DNA from: Colwellia sp. C1TZA3
GTDB lineage: Bacteria; Pseudomonadota; Gammaproteobacteria; Enterobacterales; Alteromonadaceae
Length of the DNA: 64,000 bases
Direction of reading: 5' to 3'
NCBI RefSeq assembly: GCF_007954265.1
Contig: NZ_VOLS01000021.1
Location: 1 to 64,000, forward strand
The notes under the pieces were generated by a model. The model saw only the letters and a program-made list of their open reading frames with translations. It ran no database searches and was not told the origin of the DNA. Position 1 is the stretch's first letter. Each line of letters opens with the position of its first letter. A program made the position numbers and the translations under genes. Shown here piece by piece: positions 45,305 through 55,445 of the stretch.

Positions 45305-46882
45305 ATGAGTAAAGACATTCATGATCACCGCATACTCATATTAGATTTTGGTTCACAGTATACTCAACTCATTGCACGTCGTGTGCGTGAAATTGGGGTT
45401 TATTGTGAATTATGGGCTTGGGATGTTACAGAAGAACAACTGAAAGCTTTTAATCCAACCGGTATTATTTTAGCTGGCGGACCTGAGTCAGTCACTGAGC
45501 ATAATTCGCCGCGTGCGCCAGAATATGTGTTTAATGCTGGTGTACCAGTATTAGGCATTTGCTACGGTATGCAAACCATGGCTGAGCAATTAGGCGGTAG
45601 CGTTGAAAGCTCTGAGCAAAAAGAATTTGGTTATGCCGCGGTTGAAGTTATTACTAAATCTGCTCTTTTTAATGCCATTGAAGACCACGTGAGTGCAAAC
45701 GGTAACGCCTTGCTAGACGTTTGGATGAGCCATGGCGATAAAGTGTCTGCTATTCCTGCCGGTTTCGTTACGGTTGCACAAACCCCTAGCTGTAAATATG
45801 CCGCGATGGTTAATGAAGAGAAACAATTTTACGGGGTACAATTTCACCCTGAAGTGACTCATACCAAGCAGGGTTTACGTATTCTTGAGCATTTTGTTGT
45901 TGATATTTGTCAATGTGAAAAACTTTGGACATCAGCGTCAATTATTGAAGACGCGATTGCGAAAATGAAAGCGCAAGTCGGCGATGATGAGGTTGTACTG
46001 GGTTTATCAGGTGGTGTTGACTCTTCCGTTGTCGCTATGCTGCTACATCAAGCTATTGGCGATAAGTTAACTTGTGTGTTTGTTGATAACGGTTTATTGC
46101 GGTTAAATGAAGGTCAACAAGTCATGGACATGTTTGGCGACCACTTTGGCTTAAACATCATTCATGTTAATGCTGAAAATCGCTTCTTAGACCGTTTAGC
46201 GGATGAGAATGATCCAGAGAAAAAACGTAAAATTATTGGTAATGTTTTTGTTGAAATATTTGATGAAGAAGCCAATAAACTCAGTAATGCTAAATGGTTA
46301 GCACAAGGTACTATTTACCCTGATGTCATTGAGTCAGCCGCGTCAGCAACCGGTAAAGCCCATGTGATTAAGTCGCATCATAATGTCGGTGGTTTACCTG
46401 AACATATGAAACTTGGTTTAGTTGAGCCATTACGTGAATTATTTAAAGATGAAGTACGTAAAATAGGTCTTGAATTAGGTTTGCCCTACGATATGTTATA
46501 TCGTCATCCGTTCCCTGGACCGGGTTTAGGGGTACGAATTTTAGGTGAAGTGAAAAAAGAATATGCTGACTTATTACGTCGAGCTGATCACATCTTCATC
46601 GAAGAATTGCACAAGCATGACTTGTATAAAAAAGTCAGCCAAGCCTTCACGGTATTTTTACCGGTACGTTCAGTGGGTGTGATGGGCGATGCACGTAAAT
46701 ATGATTGGGTAGTAAGTCTACGTTGTGTAGAAACTATTGACTTTATGACCGCGCGTTGGTCACATTTACCCTACGAGTTCTTAGGCCTAGTGTCTAATCG
46801 CATTATTAACGAAGTGGATGGTATTTCTCGCGTAGTTTACGATATTTCAGGTAAGCCACCCGCGACTATCGAATGGGAGTAA
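45305..46882 (+). CDS. guaA: GMP synthase (glutamine-hydrolysing)
   Basis: GuaA aminates XMP to GMP. The 525 residues comprise a glutamine amidotransferase domain (nucleophile cysteine in GICYGMQTM, near residue 86; FHPEV histidine), an ATP pyrophosphatase domain ([11 protein letters not shown]) and the dimerisation domain ending in PPATIEWE. It completes the guanine branch begun by guaB upstream. Confidence 0.97.
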   Translation: MSKDIHDHRILILDFGSQYTQLIARRVREIGVYCELWAWDVTEEQLKAFNPTGIILAGGPESVTEHNSPRAPEYVFNAGVPVLGICYGMQTMAEQLGGSVESSEQKEFGYAAVEVITKSALFNAIEDHVSANGNALLDVWMSHGDKVSAIPAGFVTVAQTPSCKYAAMVNEEKQFYGVQFHPEVTHTKQGLRILEHFVVDICQCEKLWTSASIIEDAIAKMKAQVGDDEVVLGLSGGVDSSVVAMLLHQAIGDKLTCVFVDNGLLRLNEGQQVMDMFGDHFGLNIIHVNAENRFLDRLADENDPEKKRKIIGNVFVEIFDEEANKLSNAKWLAQGTIYPDVIESAASATGKAHVIKSHHNVGGLPEHMKLGLVEPLRELFKDEVRKIGLELGLPYDMLYRHPFPGPGLGVRILGEVKKEYADLLRRADHIFIEELHKHDLYKKVSQAFTVFLPVRSVGVMGDARKYDWVVSLRCVETIDFMTARWSHLPYEFLGLVSNRIINEVDGISRVVYDISGKPPATIEWE

Positions 46883-47012
46883 CTTTGTCTTAAGCTGGTT
46901 ATAACATTCAATTTCTGTGTTGGCAGTACTCACCTAGTAAACTAGGCTCCGTGCTTTCGCCTTGAATGCTTTGCCTTTGCTTATAAACTAGGTTATTGCT
47001 TCATTCATATTA

Positions 47013-47046
47013 TAAAACCCTAAGCTTGAAACCTTGGGGTTTTTTA
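47013..47046 (+). terminator. Terminator after guaA
   Basis: AAAACCC(T)AAG pairs with C(C)TTGGGGTTTTTT around a short loop, about 130 bases after the guaA stop. Between the stop and the hairpin there is a CCTAGTAAACTAGG palindrome (about 46932-46945) of unknown role. Confidence 0.75.
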
Positions 47047-47146
47047 TGTGTAGGATTTATATCCTATACAGTATGCGGTGAGCACATGATTGTGAAGGAG
47101 CCGCGATTTTAAATATATTAATCAACTTGGTATTAAGGCCACAATA

Positions 47147-47506
47147 ATGACGATTGAAAGACTAGAGACTAAACCCCGTATGAGCCGTATTGTTAAACAC
47201 AATGGTACAGTTTATTTATGCGGTCAGGTTTGTGCTGACGCCAGCCAAAGTATTACTGAACAAACGCAAACCATGCTAGATAAGGTTGAGGCCTTATTGC
47301 TCAAGGCAGGTAGTTCAAAGCAGCATATGTTATCAGCAACCATATACCTAAAAACTATGGCTGATTTTGCCGCTATGAATACCGTATGGGATGCTTGGGT
47401 GCCAGCAGGTTTTGCCCCCGCTCGTGCTTGTGTGCAAGCGGCAATGGCAAGAGAAGTACTTTTGGTCGAAATAAGTATTGTTGCTGCCTTATACCAATTT
47501 GATTAA
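47147..47506 (+). CDS. RidA/YjgF family protein, tail formed by a repeat
   Basis: A 119-residue RidA-family protein; members hydrolyse reactive enamines/imines or act otherwise. [13 protein letters not shown](I)[12 protein letters not shown] and the PARACVQA arginine region are seen, closest to the YoaB-like branch. The family B element begins at 47492, so the last codons (YQFD and stop) come from the repeat. The core domain ends before this, so the protein is probably functional. A family B end fragment (TATTAATCAACTTGGTA) also lies just upstream of the start. Confidence 0.85.
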   Translation: MTIERLETKPRMSRIVKHNGTVYLCGQVCADASQSITEQTQTMLDKVEALLLKAGSSKQHMLSATIYLKTMADFAAMNTVWDAWVPAGFAPARACVQAAMAREVLLVEISIVAALYQFD

Positions 47507-47651
47507 TTAAGTGATCACCTTTTTCATGAGGAAAAATGGATAAATACAAGGCATAAAATTTAGTCAGTAGTTATTCACCTTATAAATTTTATAACGCTGT
47601 AGTTATTCATTTTAACCATTAAAAATGAGCAGGTAATTAATCAATTTGGTA
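47492..47651 (+). repeat. Family B MITE-like repeat, complete copy
   Basis: A 160-bp copy, TACCAATTTGATTAATTA to TAATTAATCAATTTGGTA, flanked by TTA at 47489-47491 and 47652-47654. It differs from the nnrS copy at only a few positions. It supplies the stop codon of the upstream RidA-family gene. A family A element abuts it, sharing the TTA. Confidence 0.92.
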
Positions 47652-47654
47652 TTA

Positions 47655-47811
47655 TACCAATCCCATTAAGTTATTGCTCACTTGTACTAGTTAAAATAGC
47701 TCAAGGCTGTGTTGCTCTCAATCCCAATAGCCAGCTATTGCTCAATCGAGCACTTTACCTTGAATTATTTTTCCTGCGCACAACAAGATCACAAACTTAA
47801 TGGCACTGGTA
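47655..47811 (+). repeat. Family A MITE-like repeat, complete copy
   Basis: A 157-bp copy flanked by TTA at 47652-47654 and 47812-47814, immediately after the family B copy. The shared TTA suggests that one element inserted at the edge of the other. It ends about 50 bases before the helicase start and may shape its promoter. Confidence 0.9.
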
Positions 47812-47862
47812 TTACTACCATAGACTAAACTAAACCGTAGATATTTAAAAAGTAGGGCAATT

Positions 47863-49815
47863 ATGTCGATGTTACAGCAATCATTAAAAGCTAGCTTTGG
47901 GTTTGACGAGTTTAGAACCGGGCAAGAGCAAACGATAACACAGTTACTTAATGGTGACTCTTCACTAGCCATTTTCCCAACGGGTGCCGGTAAATCATTA
48001 TGTTATCAACTTGCGGCGATAAATTTACCACATTTAACCTTAGTGGTATCGCCCTTATTGGCCTTGATGAAAGACCAACTCGCATTTTTGCATACCAAAG
48101 GTATCGCAGCGGCTAGTATTGACTCAACGTTATCATTTGAAGAGAGTCAGCAAATTACCCGTGACGTTCGTTCAGGTAAAATAAAAATTTTGATGGTCTC
48201 GGTAGAGCGTTTTAAAAATGAGCGTTTTCGTCAGTTTATTGAAGCTATTGCTATTTCTATGTTGGTGGTAGACGAAGCACATTGTATTTCAGAATGGGGT
48301 CATAATTTTCGACCTGATTATTTAAAATTGCCACGTTATCGACAAGAGCTCAATATTCCCTTAGTGCTTTTACTTACGGCGACCGCCACTAAGCAAGTTA
48401 AACAGGATATGGCTAATAAATTTGCCATTACTGATAACCATATAGTGCAAACAGGTTTTTATCGCAGCAACTTGGATTTATCTGTTTTACCGGTCGCAGA
48501 AAGAGATAAAAACCAAACACTGGTTGATGTAATTCGCCAGCATGAGGGTTGCGGTATTATTTATGTGACTTTGCAACACAGTGCTGAAAAAGTGGCTGAC
48601 TTTCTGCAACAACAAGGTATAGCTGCAAAGGCTTACCATGCCGGTTTTAAAGATGATGTGCGCAAGCAAATTCAGCAAGACTTTATGCAAGGAGAAACGC
48701 CTATTATTGTCGCGACTATTGCCTTTGGTATGGGGATAGATAAAGCTAATATCCGTTTTGTTATTCACTACGATCTCCCCAAATCCATTGAAAACTATAG
48801 TCAAGAAATTGGTCGGGCAGGTCGAGACAAAGCTAATGCTGCCTGTTTTACTTTGGCTAACCTTGATGGCATTCATACCGTAGAAAATTTTGTTTATGCC
48901 GATACGCCTGAGCGCTCAAGTATCGACTATGTTTTACAAAATATACGTAACGAGATGCATAATGGCCAATGGGAACTGCAAGTGCTGAGCTTATCAAATG
49001 CTAGTAATATTAAACAGTTGCCATTAAAAACCTTACTAGTTCAGTTAGAACTGCTCGGGGTTATTAACGCTAAGTTTAGTTATTTCGCTGATTTTAAATT
49101 TAAATTTGTTACACCAAAAGAGCAAATTATTAGCGCATTTAATGCTGAGCGCAACGAGTTTTTAGCACAAGTTTTTAATTGTGCAAAAATGAAAAAAATC
49201 TGGGGTGAGCCCGACTTTGATCTAATGTATACGCGTCATCAAGCACCAAGAAAACGCATTGTCGCCGCGCTTGAGTATTTAGCAGATCAGCAGCATATTG
49301 TCTTGGAAACAAAAAAGGCCACTGAAGTCTTTAGTGTCAACATGGCGGCGTTAGAAAATAATGCCTTGGTTGACACGCTTTTTCATTATTTTTTTGACAA
49401 AGAACAAGCGGAAATTGAGCGTATCACTAAGCTGGTCGCGTTTTTCCAAAGCGACAGTTGTTTAACCCAGCAGCTTTCTCATTACTTTGATGATCAACGT
49501 GCACCAAAAAACTGTGGACATTGTTCGGTTTGTCGTGGGCAGGTGGCAATATTAGCTTATTCGAGCAATCATCAAGCGGTGAGTTCAGATACCATTGCTC
49601 TTGGTATTGCGCAGTTGCAACAGCACTTTTCAACGTTGAAGTCTGCTGCCGATCAACCAACGAATATCTTGTCTATTGACACTATTTGTCGATTTTTATC
49701 GGGTATGAGTGTGCCGTTATTTACCCGCGCTAAAGTCCGACAACTAAGTTATTTTGGTGTGTGTCAGTACATGCGGTATGGCGAGATTAAAGCACAAGTA
49801 ACAGCTTTGGTATAA
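47863..49815 (+). CDS. RecQ-family ATP-dependent DNA helicase
   Basis: A superfamily 2 DNA helicase of 650 residues. Walker A is at residues 37-46 (IFPTGAGKSL), DEAH box in VVDEAHCISEWGHNFRPDY, motif III LLTATAT, and motif VI region SQEIGRAGRDK. A RecQ zinc-binding-like CGHCSVC lies near residue 545, far later than in classical RecQ. The C-terminal part has no clear HRDC domain. It is probably a RecQ paralogue rather than the main RecQ; role unknown. Confidence 0.87.
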   Translation: MSMLQQSLKASFGFDEFRTGQEQTITQLLNGDSSLAIFPTGAGKSLCYQLAAINLPHLTLVVSPLLALMKDQLAFLHTKGIAAASIDSTLSFEESQQITRDVRSGKIKILMVSVERFKNERFRQFIEAIAISMLVVDEAHCISEWGHNFRPDYLKLPRYRQELNIPLVLLLTATATKQVKQDMANKFAITDNHIVQTGFYRSNLDLSVLPVAERDKNQTLVDVIRQHEGCGIIYVTLQHSAEKVADFLQQQGIAAKAYHAGFKDDVRKQIQQDFMQGETPIIVATIAFGMGIDKANIRFVIHYDLPKSIENYSQEIGRAGRDKANAACFTLANLDGIHTVENFVYADTPERSSIDYVLQNIRNEMHNGQWELQVLSLSNASNIKQLPLKTLLVQLELLGVINAKFSYFADFKFKFVTPKEQIISAFNAERNEFLAQVFNCAKMKKIWGEPDFDLMYTRHQAPRKRIVAALEYLADQQHIVLETKKATEVFSVNMAALENNALVDTLFHYFFDKEQAEIERITKLVAFFQSDSCLTQQLSHYFDDQRAPKNCGHCSVCRGQVAILAYSSNHQAVSSDTIALGIAQLQQHFSTLKSAADQPTNILSIDTICRFLSGMSVPLFTRAKVRQLSYFGVCQYMRYGEIKAQVTALV

Positions 49816-49842
49816 CGTGATGTTTGTGAGGTAAAGCTGATC

Positions 49843-49872
49843 AAAAAAGGCACTATATCAGTGCCTTTTTTT
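49843..49872. terminator. Bidirectional terminator between helicase and slyD
   Basis: AAAAAAGGCACT pairs with AGTGCCTTTTTTT around a five-base loop between the convergent helicase and slyD genes. Confidence 0.88.
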
Positions 49873-49916
49873 AATCTAAGCTTAGGTTAATCTAGTCTTG
49901 GCTGAGTTCATAAATG

Positions 49917-50411
49917 CTAGTGATCGTGGCCACAACCGTCTTCACCTTCAACATGTACATGGCCATGTGCTAACTCTTCTTCAGTAGCATCGCGTACTTC
50001 TAAAATTTCAACATCAAATTTTAAGTCCATGCCTGCCAACGGGTGATTACCATCAACGGTAATCTCGTCTTCTTTTGCGTCAATCACGATAACGGTTTGC
50101 TCGCCTTCATCGGTCGTAGCGCGTAGCTGACTACCTACGTCTAAATCTTCAATGCCAGCAAACATTTCTTTGGGTACAGTTTGTACAAAGCCGTCTTCAC
50201 GTTGTCCATAAGCATCGTCAGCACTAACTTCAACTTCAAATTTATCACCCGCTTTGTGATCAACTAAGGCTGCTTCCAAGCCAGGGATCAGATACTGTGA
50301 GCCTTGAATGACCGCTAATGGACTATGATCGTATGAACTATCAATTAAGGTATCTTCGTTATCTGATACCGCGTAATGCAGTACAACTACTTTGTTGTCG
50401 GTAATTTTCAT
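49917..50411 (-). CDS. slyD: FKBP-type peptidyl-prolyl isomerase SlyD
   Basis: SlyD is a prolyl isomerase, chaperone and metal-binding protein that helps hydrogenase nickel insertion and folding. The 164 residues show the FKBP domain split by an IF insert (about residues 70-125; SADDAYGQREDGFVQTVP) and a short His/Cys tail, HGHVHVEGEDGCGHDH, much briefer than in E. coli. It converges with the helicase gene and lies nine bases after ygfZ. Confidence 0.95.
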   Translation of the reverse strand: MKITDNKVVVLHYAVSDNEDTLIDSSYDHSPLAVIQGSQYLIPGLEAALVDHKAGDKFEVEVSADDAYGQREDGFVQTVPKEMFAGIEDLDVGSQLRATTDEGEQTVIVIDAKEDEITVDGNHPLAGMDLKFDVEILEVRDATEEELAHGHVHVEGEDGCGHDH

Positions 50412-50419
50412 ATTATGTC

Positions 50420-51397
50420 CTATTCAATGTCTGTACTTAATTTATAAGGTAAGGGTATTATTGTTAAAGTTGAGTTCTGGGTTTTAATTCTTAGCTCGGT
50501 GCTATTATCGACATCGTTGGCTAAAACGCCTTGAATATAAGTCTGCAGATTACTGGCTTGATAAACCGCTAATACGTCACCGGCCTTACGCCAATTTTCC
50601 CCGAGCTTTTTCTCGATGATATCACCGACGTTAGCCACCATATCTTTACCTGTCAGGGTAAAAAGCGCACGTTTGTTTTTGCCTAAATATTGCATACGAG
50701 CAACAGTTTCTTGGCCTAAATAGCAACCCTTAGTAAAGCTGATGCCATTGATGGCTTGCAGGTTGAGCATTTGCGGTACATATTCTGCGACATACTGCTG
50801 AGAAAGCATGGGAAACCCTGCGGAAATCTCCAATAAGTTCCACAGCGCGTCGTCATAGGTTGGGAAGTCAAAAGTTGCAGAAATTTCAGCTAACTTATCA
50901 ATCTTATCAATGATGAGGTAGCGGCTAATGTCACCAGCAATATAAACCAAGGTGGTATTTTTTTCGTGCACGACGGGGGTGATTTTGTCAGGCACTTGTT
51001 GAAATAATTCAGCCATTTTTACTGATGCTTGCTGGCCCGCAATAGCGAGGTAAGCGTATTCAGTGTCTCGGGTTATTTCAACTTTAGCAAAAACACCAAA
51101 TTTCTTTAGCTCTGCCAATGACTGCTCAATTGAACTTATCGGTTGTAAGAGTAAAAATTTTCCTTGACGCTCTAGTAGACGAAAAGCAGAAAATACTTTG
51201 CCTTTGGCGTTACAGTGCGCGCCAATAAGCAGTTTTTCCTGTGCCAAGCTGTCAACGTCACAGGTTACTTGCCCTTGTAAGTATTTGATTTGCTCTTCAC
51301 CCGATAAGGTAATGACGCCAACACTATCAAGGTTGATGGCAAATACTTCTGGTAATTCGTTATAACTAGGTAAGTTATGATTCATTATGTTCATCAT
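50420..51397 (-). CDS. ygfZ: Folate-binding Fe-S protein YgfZ
   Basis: YgfZ uses tetrahydrofolate and supports Fe-S enzymes such as MiaB. The 325 residues include the conserved YLQGQVTCDV near residue 39 and the signature KGCYLGQE with C225, followed by ARMQYLGKNKRALF. Several ATGs cluster at the start, so the N-terminus is uncertain by a few residues. It is divergent from sdhE, the usual arrangement. Confidence 0.94.
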   Translation of the reverse strand: MMNIMNHNLPSYNELPEVFAINLDSVGVITLSGEEQIKYLQGQVTCDVDSLAQEKLLIGAHCNAKGKVFSAFRLLERQGKFLLLQPISSIEQSLAELKKFGVFAKVEITRDTEYAYLAIAGQQASVKMAELFQQVPDKITPVVHEKNTTLVYIAGDISRYLIIDKIDKLAEISATFDFPTYDDALWNLLEISAGFPMLSQQYVAEYVPQMLNLQAINGISFTKGCYLGQETVARMQYLGKNKRALFTLTGKDMVANVGDIIEKKLGENWRKAGDVLAVYQASNLQTYIQGVLANDVDNSTELRIKTQNSTLTIIPLPYKLSTDIE

Positions 51398-51582
51398 CCG
51401 GCAATATTGCTGAAAAAAGCTATTACCCTCTAAGGTGAGGACATTTATTTAAATTACAAGCATATGCTGTTTTTTTTCTGCTATTTCACGAGTAAAAGTT
51501 TACTAATTTAATGATCAATTCGTGGCTATTTTAACTTTGGATTTGTTAGAATACGGTAAGATTTTACTAATTAGAGTGATGT

Positions 51583-51834
51583 ATGACATTAAAAGATAAT
51601 AAACCTCGACTTCGCTGGGCTTGTCGACGCGGTATGCTAGAGTTAGATATACTTTTTATGCCATTTGTTGAAGAAGCTTACGATGAACTCTCTATTGAAG
51701 ACAAAGCTAGCTTTGAGCGTTTATTAACCTGTCAAGATCCTGAGTTATTCGCATGGTTTATGGGGCACGAAACTTGTGAAGACAAAGGGCTTAACGCCAT
51801 GGTACAGACTATATTACAGCGAGTTAAATTATAA
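51583..51834 (+). CDS. sdhE: FAD assembly factor SdhE
   Basis: SdhE promotes covalent flavinylation of succinate dehydrogenase and fumarate reductase. The 83 residues carry the RGMLELD motif essential for this, plus the helical DUF339 core (ELLTCQDPELFAWFMGHE-like). It diverges from ygfZ and is followed by a YgfX-like gene, the conserved sdhE-ygfX pair. Confidence 0.95.
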   Translation: MTLKDNKPRLRWACRRGMLELDILFMPFVEEAYDELSIEDKASFERLLTCQDPELFAWFMGHETCEDKGLNAMVQTILQRVKL

Positions 51835-51841
51835 TATTAAG

Positions 51842-52273
51842 GTGTCGCCCTCTACGCACAGGGCGATATTTAACTTATTATTCTACCTTGTTTTTGCTTA
51901 TCTTAGCTTAACGATTCTTTTTGGCATTAAGTTTTGGCTTGGAATTTTTATGGCTGCTTTGTTGGGCTTTATAATTTTTCTGACTTGCCAAGCTCCTGCG
52001 TCACTAGTAAGTCAGTGGCTGATGTTATTCACCTCAAGCAAAGATAAAACTACAACTAATTTTGTTTTATCAGATACTGGCGAGTGTCAATTTCACCATC
52101 AAAAAGTCTTACAAATATCCGCTAATTCACAAATCAATCTTTGGGGTTATTGGCTGGTATTTACCCGCAGGGATGCCGTAACTGCTCAACACTTTATTTT
52201 CAAAGATAGCTTGTCTAGCAAAGATCAAGCGCGTTTAGCTCGCACTATCTTGCGGGTGAAAAGTTATGGATGA
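51842..52273 (+). CDS. ygfX: YgfX family membrane protein
   Basis: YgfX (CptA) pairs with SdhE. It has been reported as a toxin-like inhibitor of cell division and as an SdhE partner. GTG 51842, seven bases after sdhE, gives 143 residues with two membrane helices (about residues 8-26 and 31-48) and a C-terminal domain with LWGYWLVFTRR. The frame is open further upstream, overlapping sdhE, but family length favours this start despite a weak ribosome binding site. Confidence 0.75.
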   Translation: MSPSTHRAIFNLLFYLVFAYLSLTILFGIKFWLGIFMAALLGFIIFLTCQAPASLVSQWLMLFTSSKDKTTTNFVLSDTGECQFHHQKVLQISANSQINLWGYWLVFTRRDAVTAQHFIFKDSLSSKDQARLARTILRVKSYG

Positions 52274-52310
52274 AAAGCTGTGAATAAAAGTTACGGGTAA
52301 AAATGCCCAA

Positions 52311-53912
52311 CTAATCTAGTGGTTTAAGTATAGTAATTTTTGCCTCTGTCAACAAATCAGGGAAGTCCAAGGTATAGTGTAAGCCTCGACTTTCTTTACG
52401 ATCTAACGCTGATCTAATAATGAGTTCAGCCACTTGCACTAAGTTGCGTAATTCTAATAAGTTATTACTGACTCTAAAGTGTCGGTAGTACTCTTCAATT
52501 TCACTTTGTAACAGTTCGACTCGGTGCAAAGCACGCTCTAAACGTTTTGTTGTGCGTACAATGCCGACATAATCCCACATAAATAATCGCAGTTCGTGCC
52601 AGTTATGTTGAATAACAACCTCTTCATCTGAGTCGGTAACTCGGCTTTCATCCCAGGCGGGCAGTGTTATAGAAGGTTTTGATGTGTCTATTTTTTGTTC
52701 AATATCAAGCGCGGCGGCTCGAGCAAACACTAGGCACTCTAGGAGTGAGTTACTTGCCATGCGATTAGCGCCATGTAGTCCAGTATAAGCGACTTCGCCT
52801 ATTGCATATAAATTATCAATGTCAGTTTGACCCTGTTGATTAATCATCACACCACCACAGGTGTAATGGGCAGCAGGTACCACTGGCATAGGTTGTTTTG
52901 TAATGTCGATACCAAGGGCTAGTGTGCGTTCGTAAATGGTTGGAAAATGCTGCTTAATAAAGTCACTTGATTTGTGGCTGATATCTAAATACATACAATC
53001 AGCGCCCAATCGTTTCATTTCAAAATCAATTGCGCGCGCGACAATATCACGTGGCGCCAATTCAGCCCGTTCATCAAAGCTTGGCATAAATCGGCTACCA
53101 TCAGGGCGAAGTAATAGTGCGCCTTCGCCTCTTAGTGCTTCGGTCAATAAAAAGGTACCGGCCTCGGGATGAAATAAACAAGTGGGATGAAACTGATTAA
53201 ATTCCATATTAGCAACACGACAACCGGCGCGCCATGCCATGGCAATGCCATCACCACTGGCGACGTCTGGGTTTGAGGTGTATTGATAGACTTTACTCGC
53301 ACCACCGGTTGCTAGAATTATTTTTTGGGCAAAAATGCGTTCAACGTGTTCATCATTTCGATTCCATACGTAGGCACCAATACATTCACGTTTAGCCTTT
53401 ACTTGATTTTGTTGGTAAACCAGATCAATCGCGTTATATCGTTCAAAAATTCGAATACGAGGATGATTTTTAACTTGTGATGCTAGGGTTGTTTGAATGG
53501 CTTGACCCGTTGCATCCGCTGAGTGCAGAATTCTTCGGTGACTATGTCCACCTTCACGCGTTAAATGATAACGAACATCCCCATTAGCAGCAGGAACATC
53601 TTGATCAAAATCAACACCTTTATCAATCAACCATTCTAGGCATTTTTTGGCATTTTCAGCGGTATGTTGCACGATAGCTTCGTCGCATAATCCCGCGCCG
53701 GCGACTAAGGTATCAGCAACATGCGACGCAATACTGTCATTCTCATCAAAGACTGCAGCAATGCCTCCTTGCGCATAAAATGTTGAGCCTTCGTTAACTT
53801 GGTCTTTGCTTAAGATAAGTACGTCAGCATTTTTAGCCAGATGTAGAGCAAGCGATAATCCTGCTGCGCCACTACCGATAATTAAAACGTCACAGTTGTG
53901 TTGTTGATTCAT
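52311..53912 (-). CDS. nadB: L-aspartate oxidase
   Basis: NadB oxidises aspartate to iminoaspartate with FAD, the first step of NAD synthesis. The 533 residues show [14 protein letters not shown] near residue 14, the AQGGIAAV region, [11 protein letters not shown], the HPTCLF segment and the [13 protein letters not shown] region. It is divergent from rpoE, as in E. coli. Confidence 0.96.
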   Translation of the reverse strand: MNQQHNCDVLIIGSGAAGLSLALHLAKNADVLILSKDQVNEGSTFYAQGGIAAVFDENDSIASHVADTLVAGAGLCDEAIVQHTAENAKKCLEWLIDKGVDFDQDVPAANGDVRYHLTREGGHSHRRILHSADATGQAIQTTLASQVKNHPRIRIFERYNAIDLVYQQNQVKAKRECIGAYVWNRNDEHVERIFAQKIILATGGASKVYQYTSNPDVASGDGIAMAWRAGCRVANMEFNQFHPTCLFHPEAGTFLLTEALRGEGALLLRPDGSRFMPSFDERAELAPRDIVARAIDFEMKRLGADCMYLDISHKSSDFIKQHFPTIYERTLALGIDITKQPMPVVPAAHYTCGGVMINQQGQTDIDNLYAIGEVAYTGLHGANRMASNSLLECLVFARAAALDIEQKIDTSKPSITLPAWDESRVTDSDEEVVIQHNWHELRLFMWDYVGIVRTTKRLERALHRVELLQSEIEEYYRHFRVSNNLLELRNLVQVAELIIRSALDRKESRGLHYTLDFPDLLTEAKITILKPLD

Positions 53913-54026
53913 ATATTCTTAAAATTAAGGTACAATAATTCATAACCTAATATAGCTTTTATTGCTGTTATAAAACAGCATAAAACTATTTTTATAAACA
54001 AAATTTAATTTTTTTCAATATTTATC

Positions 54027-54053
54027 GAACTTTCTAACATAAGGCTAGTCTCA
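54027..54053 (+). promoter_or_regulatory. Sigma-E promoter upstream of rpoE
   Basis: GAACTT (54027-54032), a 16-base spacer and TCTCA (54049-54053) match the sigma-E consensus of GAACTT-N16-TCTRA apart from one base in the -10. It lies about 100 bases before the rpoE start, as expected for autoregulation. Confidence 0.7.
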
Positions 54054-54151
54054 CTTGTTGCGTTTGCTATGAGTTGTTACGTTTACTATGAGCCAGATGT
54101 AAACCAAATGTAGATAAGTGAAAATAATGGCGAGTAGGAGATGGAGCTCAA

Positions 54152-54730
54152 ATGAGCGAACAGAACGTTGACCAAAAGTTGGTTGAGCGGGTGCAACGTG
54201 GTGATAAAAACGCATTTAACCTGCTAGTGATTAAATACCAACACAAAGTAGCAAATTTGGTTTCACGCTATGTAAAAAATCATAGCGATGTGCCAGATAT
54301 AGTACAAGAAGCATTTATCAAAGCTTACCGAGCTTTACCTAATTTTCGAGGAGATAGTGCTTTTTATACTTGGTTATACCGCATCGCTGTTAATTGTGCG
54401 AAAAACCATTTAGTCGCCGGGGGACGCAAACCTCCAGGTTCAGATATTGAAATTGAAGATGCAGAAATGTATGACTCAGGTGAAGCGTTACGAGAAAACT
54501 CCTCACCAGAAAAGCTATTACTAACCAATGAAATTAAAAATGTCATATTTAAGACCATAGAACAATTACCGGAAGATTTGCGAACTGCGATCAACCTTAG
54601 AGAGTTAGAAGGCTTAAGTTACGAAGAAATTGCAACGGTTATGGATTGCCCAGTTGGCACAGTACGTTCGAGAATATTTAGAGCACGTGACGCAGTCGAT
54701 AAAAAAATCAGGCCATTGTTGCAACAGTAG
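54152..54730 (+). CDS. rpoE: Envelope-stress sigma factor RpoE (sigma-E)
   Basis: RpoE is the extracytoplasmic-function sigma factor for outer-membrane stress. The 192 residues are almost canonical: region 2 (DKNAFNLLVIKYQHKV, DVVQEAFIKAYRAL-like) and region 4 (LRELEGLSYEEIATVMDCPVGTVRSRIFRAR). GGAG lies upstream of the ATG. It heads the rpoE-rseA-rseB-rseC operon and has a self-type promoter. Confidence 0.97.
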   Translation: MSEQNVDQKLVERVQRGDKNAFNLLVIKYQHKVANLVSRYVKNHSDVPDIVQEAFIKAYRALPNFRGDSAFYTWLYRIAVNCAKNHLVAGGRKPPGSDIEIEDAEMYDSGEALRENSSPEKLLLTNEIKNVIFKTIEQLPEDLRTAINLRELEGLSYEEIATVMDCPVGTVRSRIFRARDAVDKKIRPLLQQ

Positions 54731-54851
54731 TGCATGCAGTAATAGTAAGCTCACAGCAGTACGTGCAAGCATAATAAATAGAGTATTACCTGACAAAAGC
54801 TTAGTTTTTTGTTGAGTAATGAATGAAAAGTTATTTTTTTAAGGTGTCTTT

Positions 54852-55445
54852 ATGAGTGAAAATAAGTTTGAGGCAGTATCGTCAATGGTTGATGATTATC
54901 AACAAAATGATGAACTATTTGATGAAGTCCTCAATGACTCACACTTGTCAGCAACTTGGCAACGTTACCATTTAATGGGTGATGTCATGCGCGGTGAAAC
55001 TGCTGATGTTATTAATTTTGACCTTTCATCACAAATAGCGACCGCCATTGCCGATGAGCCAACAATTTTAGCGCCCCACACTAGCAATAATTTTGCTGAA
55101 AAACTAAAAGCGAAAGTGGTGCAATTTGCCAAACCGTTTGGTCAAATGGCTATTGCAGCATCTGCAGCCGGTCTTATGGTGATGGGTGTGCAACAGAACA
55201 GTACTGATACCGATGCTTTGTTGCCGGCTAGTCAAGTGGTTAAAACCATGCCGTTTGGTGGCATTGCAGAACCAGTAAGCTTAAATTTTCAACAAACTAG
55301 TCGTAGCAGTGAAAAACAAGCTTTTATTGAACAACAAAGACGTTTTCAAGCGTTATTATCTGATCATCAACAACAAATTAAATTAAGTTCAGTTGATGTA
55401 AACAATACACCGCCAGAAAATAAGGCTGAAGAATCAGCTAAATGA
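54852..55445 (+). CDS. rseA: Anti-sigma-E factor RseA
   Basis: RseA holds RpoE at the inner membrane until DegS and RseP cleave it. The 197 residues have a cytoplasmic RpoE-binding domain (about 1-90; ESNFEAVSSMVDD-like start, WQRYHLMGDVMRGE), one membrane helix (about 98-113) and a periplasmic Gln-rich part. The 121-base gap after rpoE is larger than usual. The stop overlaps the rseB ATG by four bases. Confidence 0.92.
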   Translation: MSENKFEAVSSMVDDYQQNDELFDEVLNDSHLSATWQRYHLMGDVMRGETADVINFDLSSQIATAIADEPTILAPHTSNNFAEKLKAKVVQFAKPFGQMAIAASAAGLMVMGVQQNSTDTDALLPASQVVKTMPFGGIAEPVSLNFQQTSRSSEKQAFIEQQRRFQALLSDHQQQIKLSSVDVNNTPPENKAEESAK

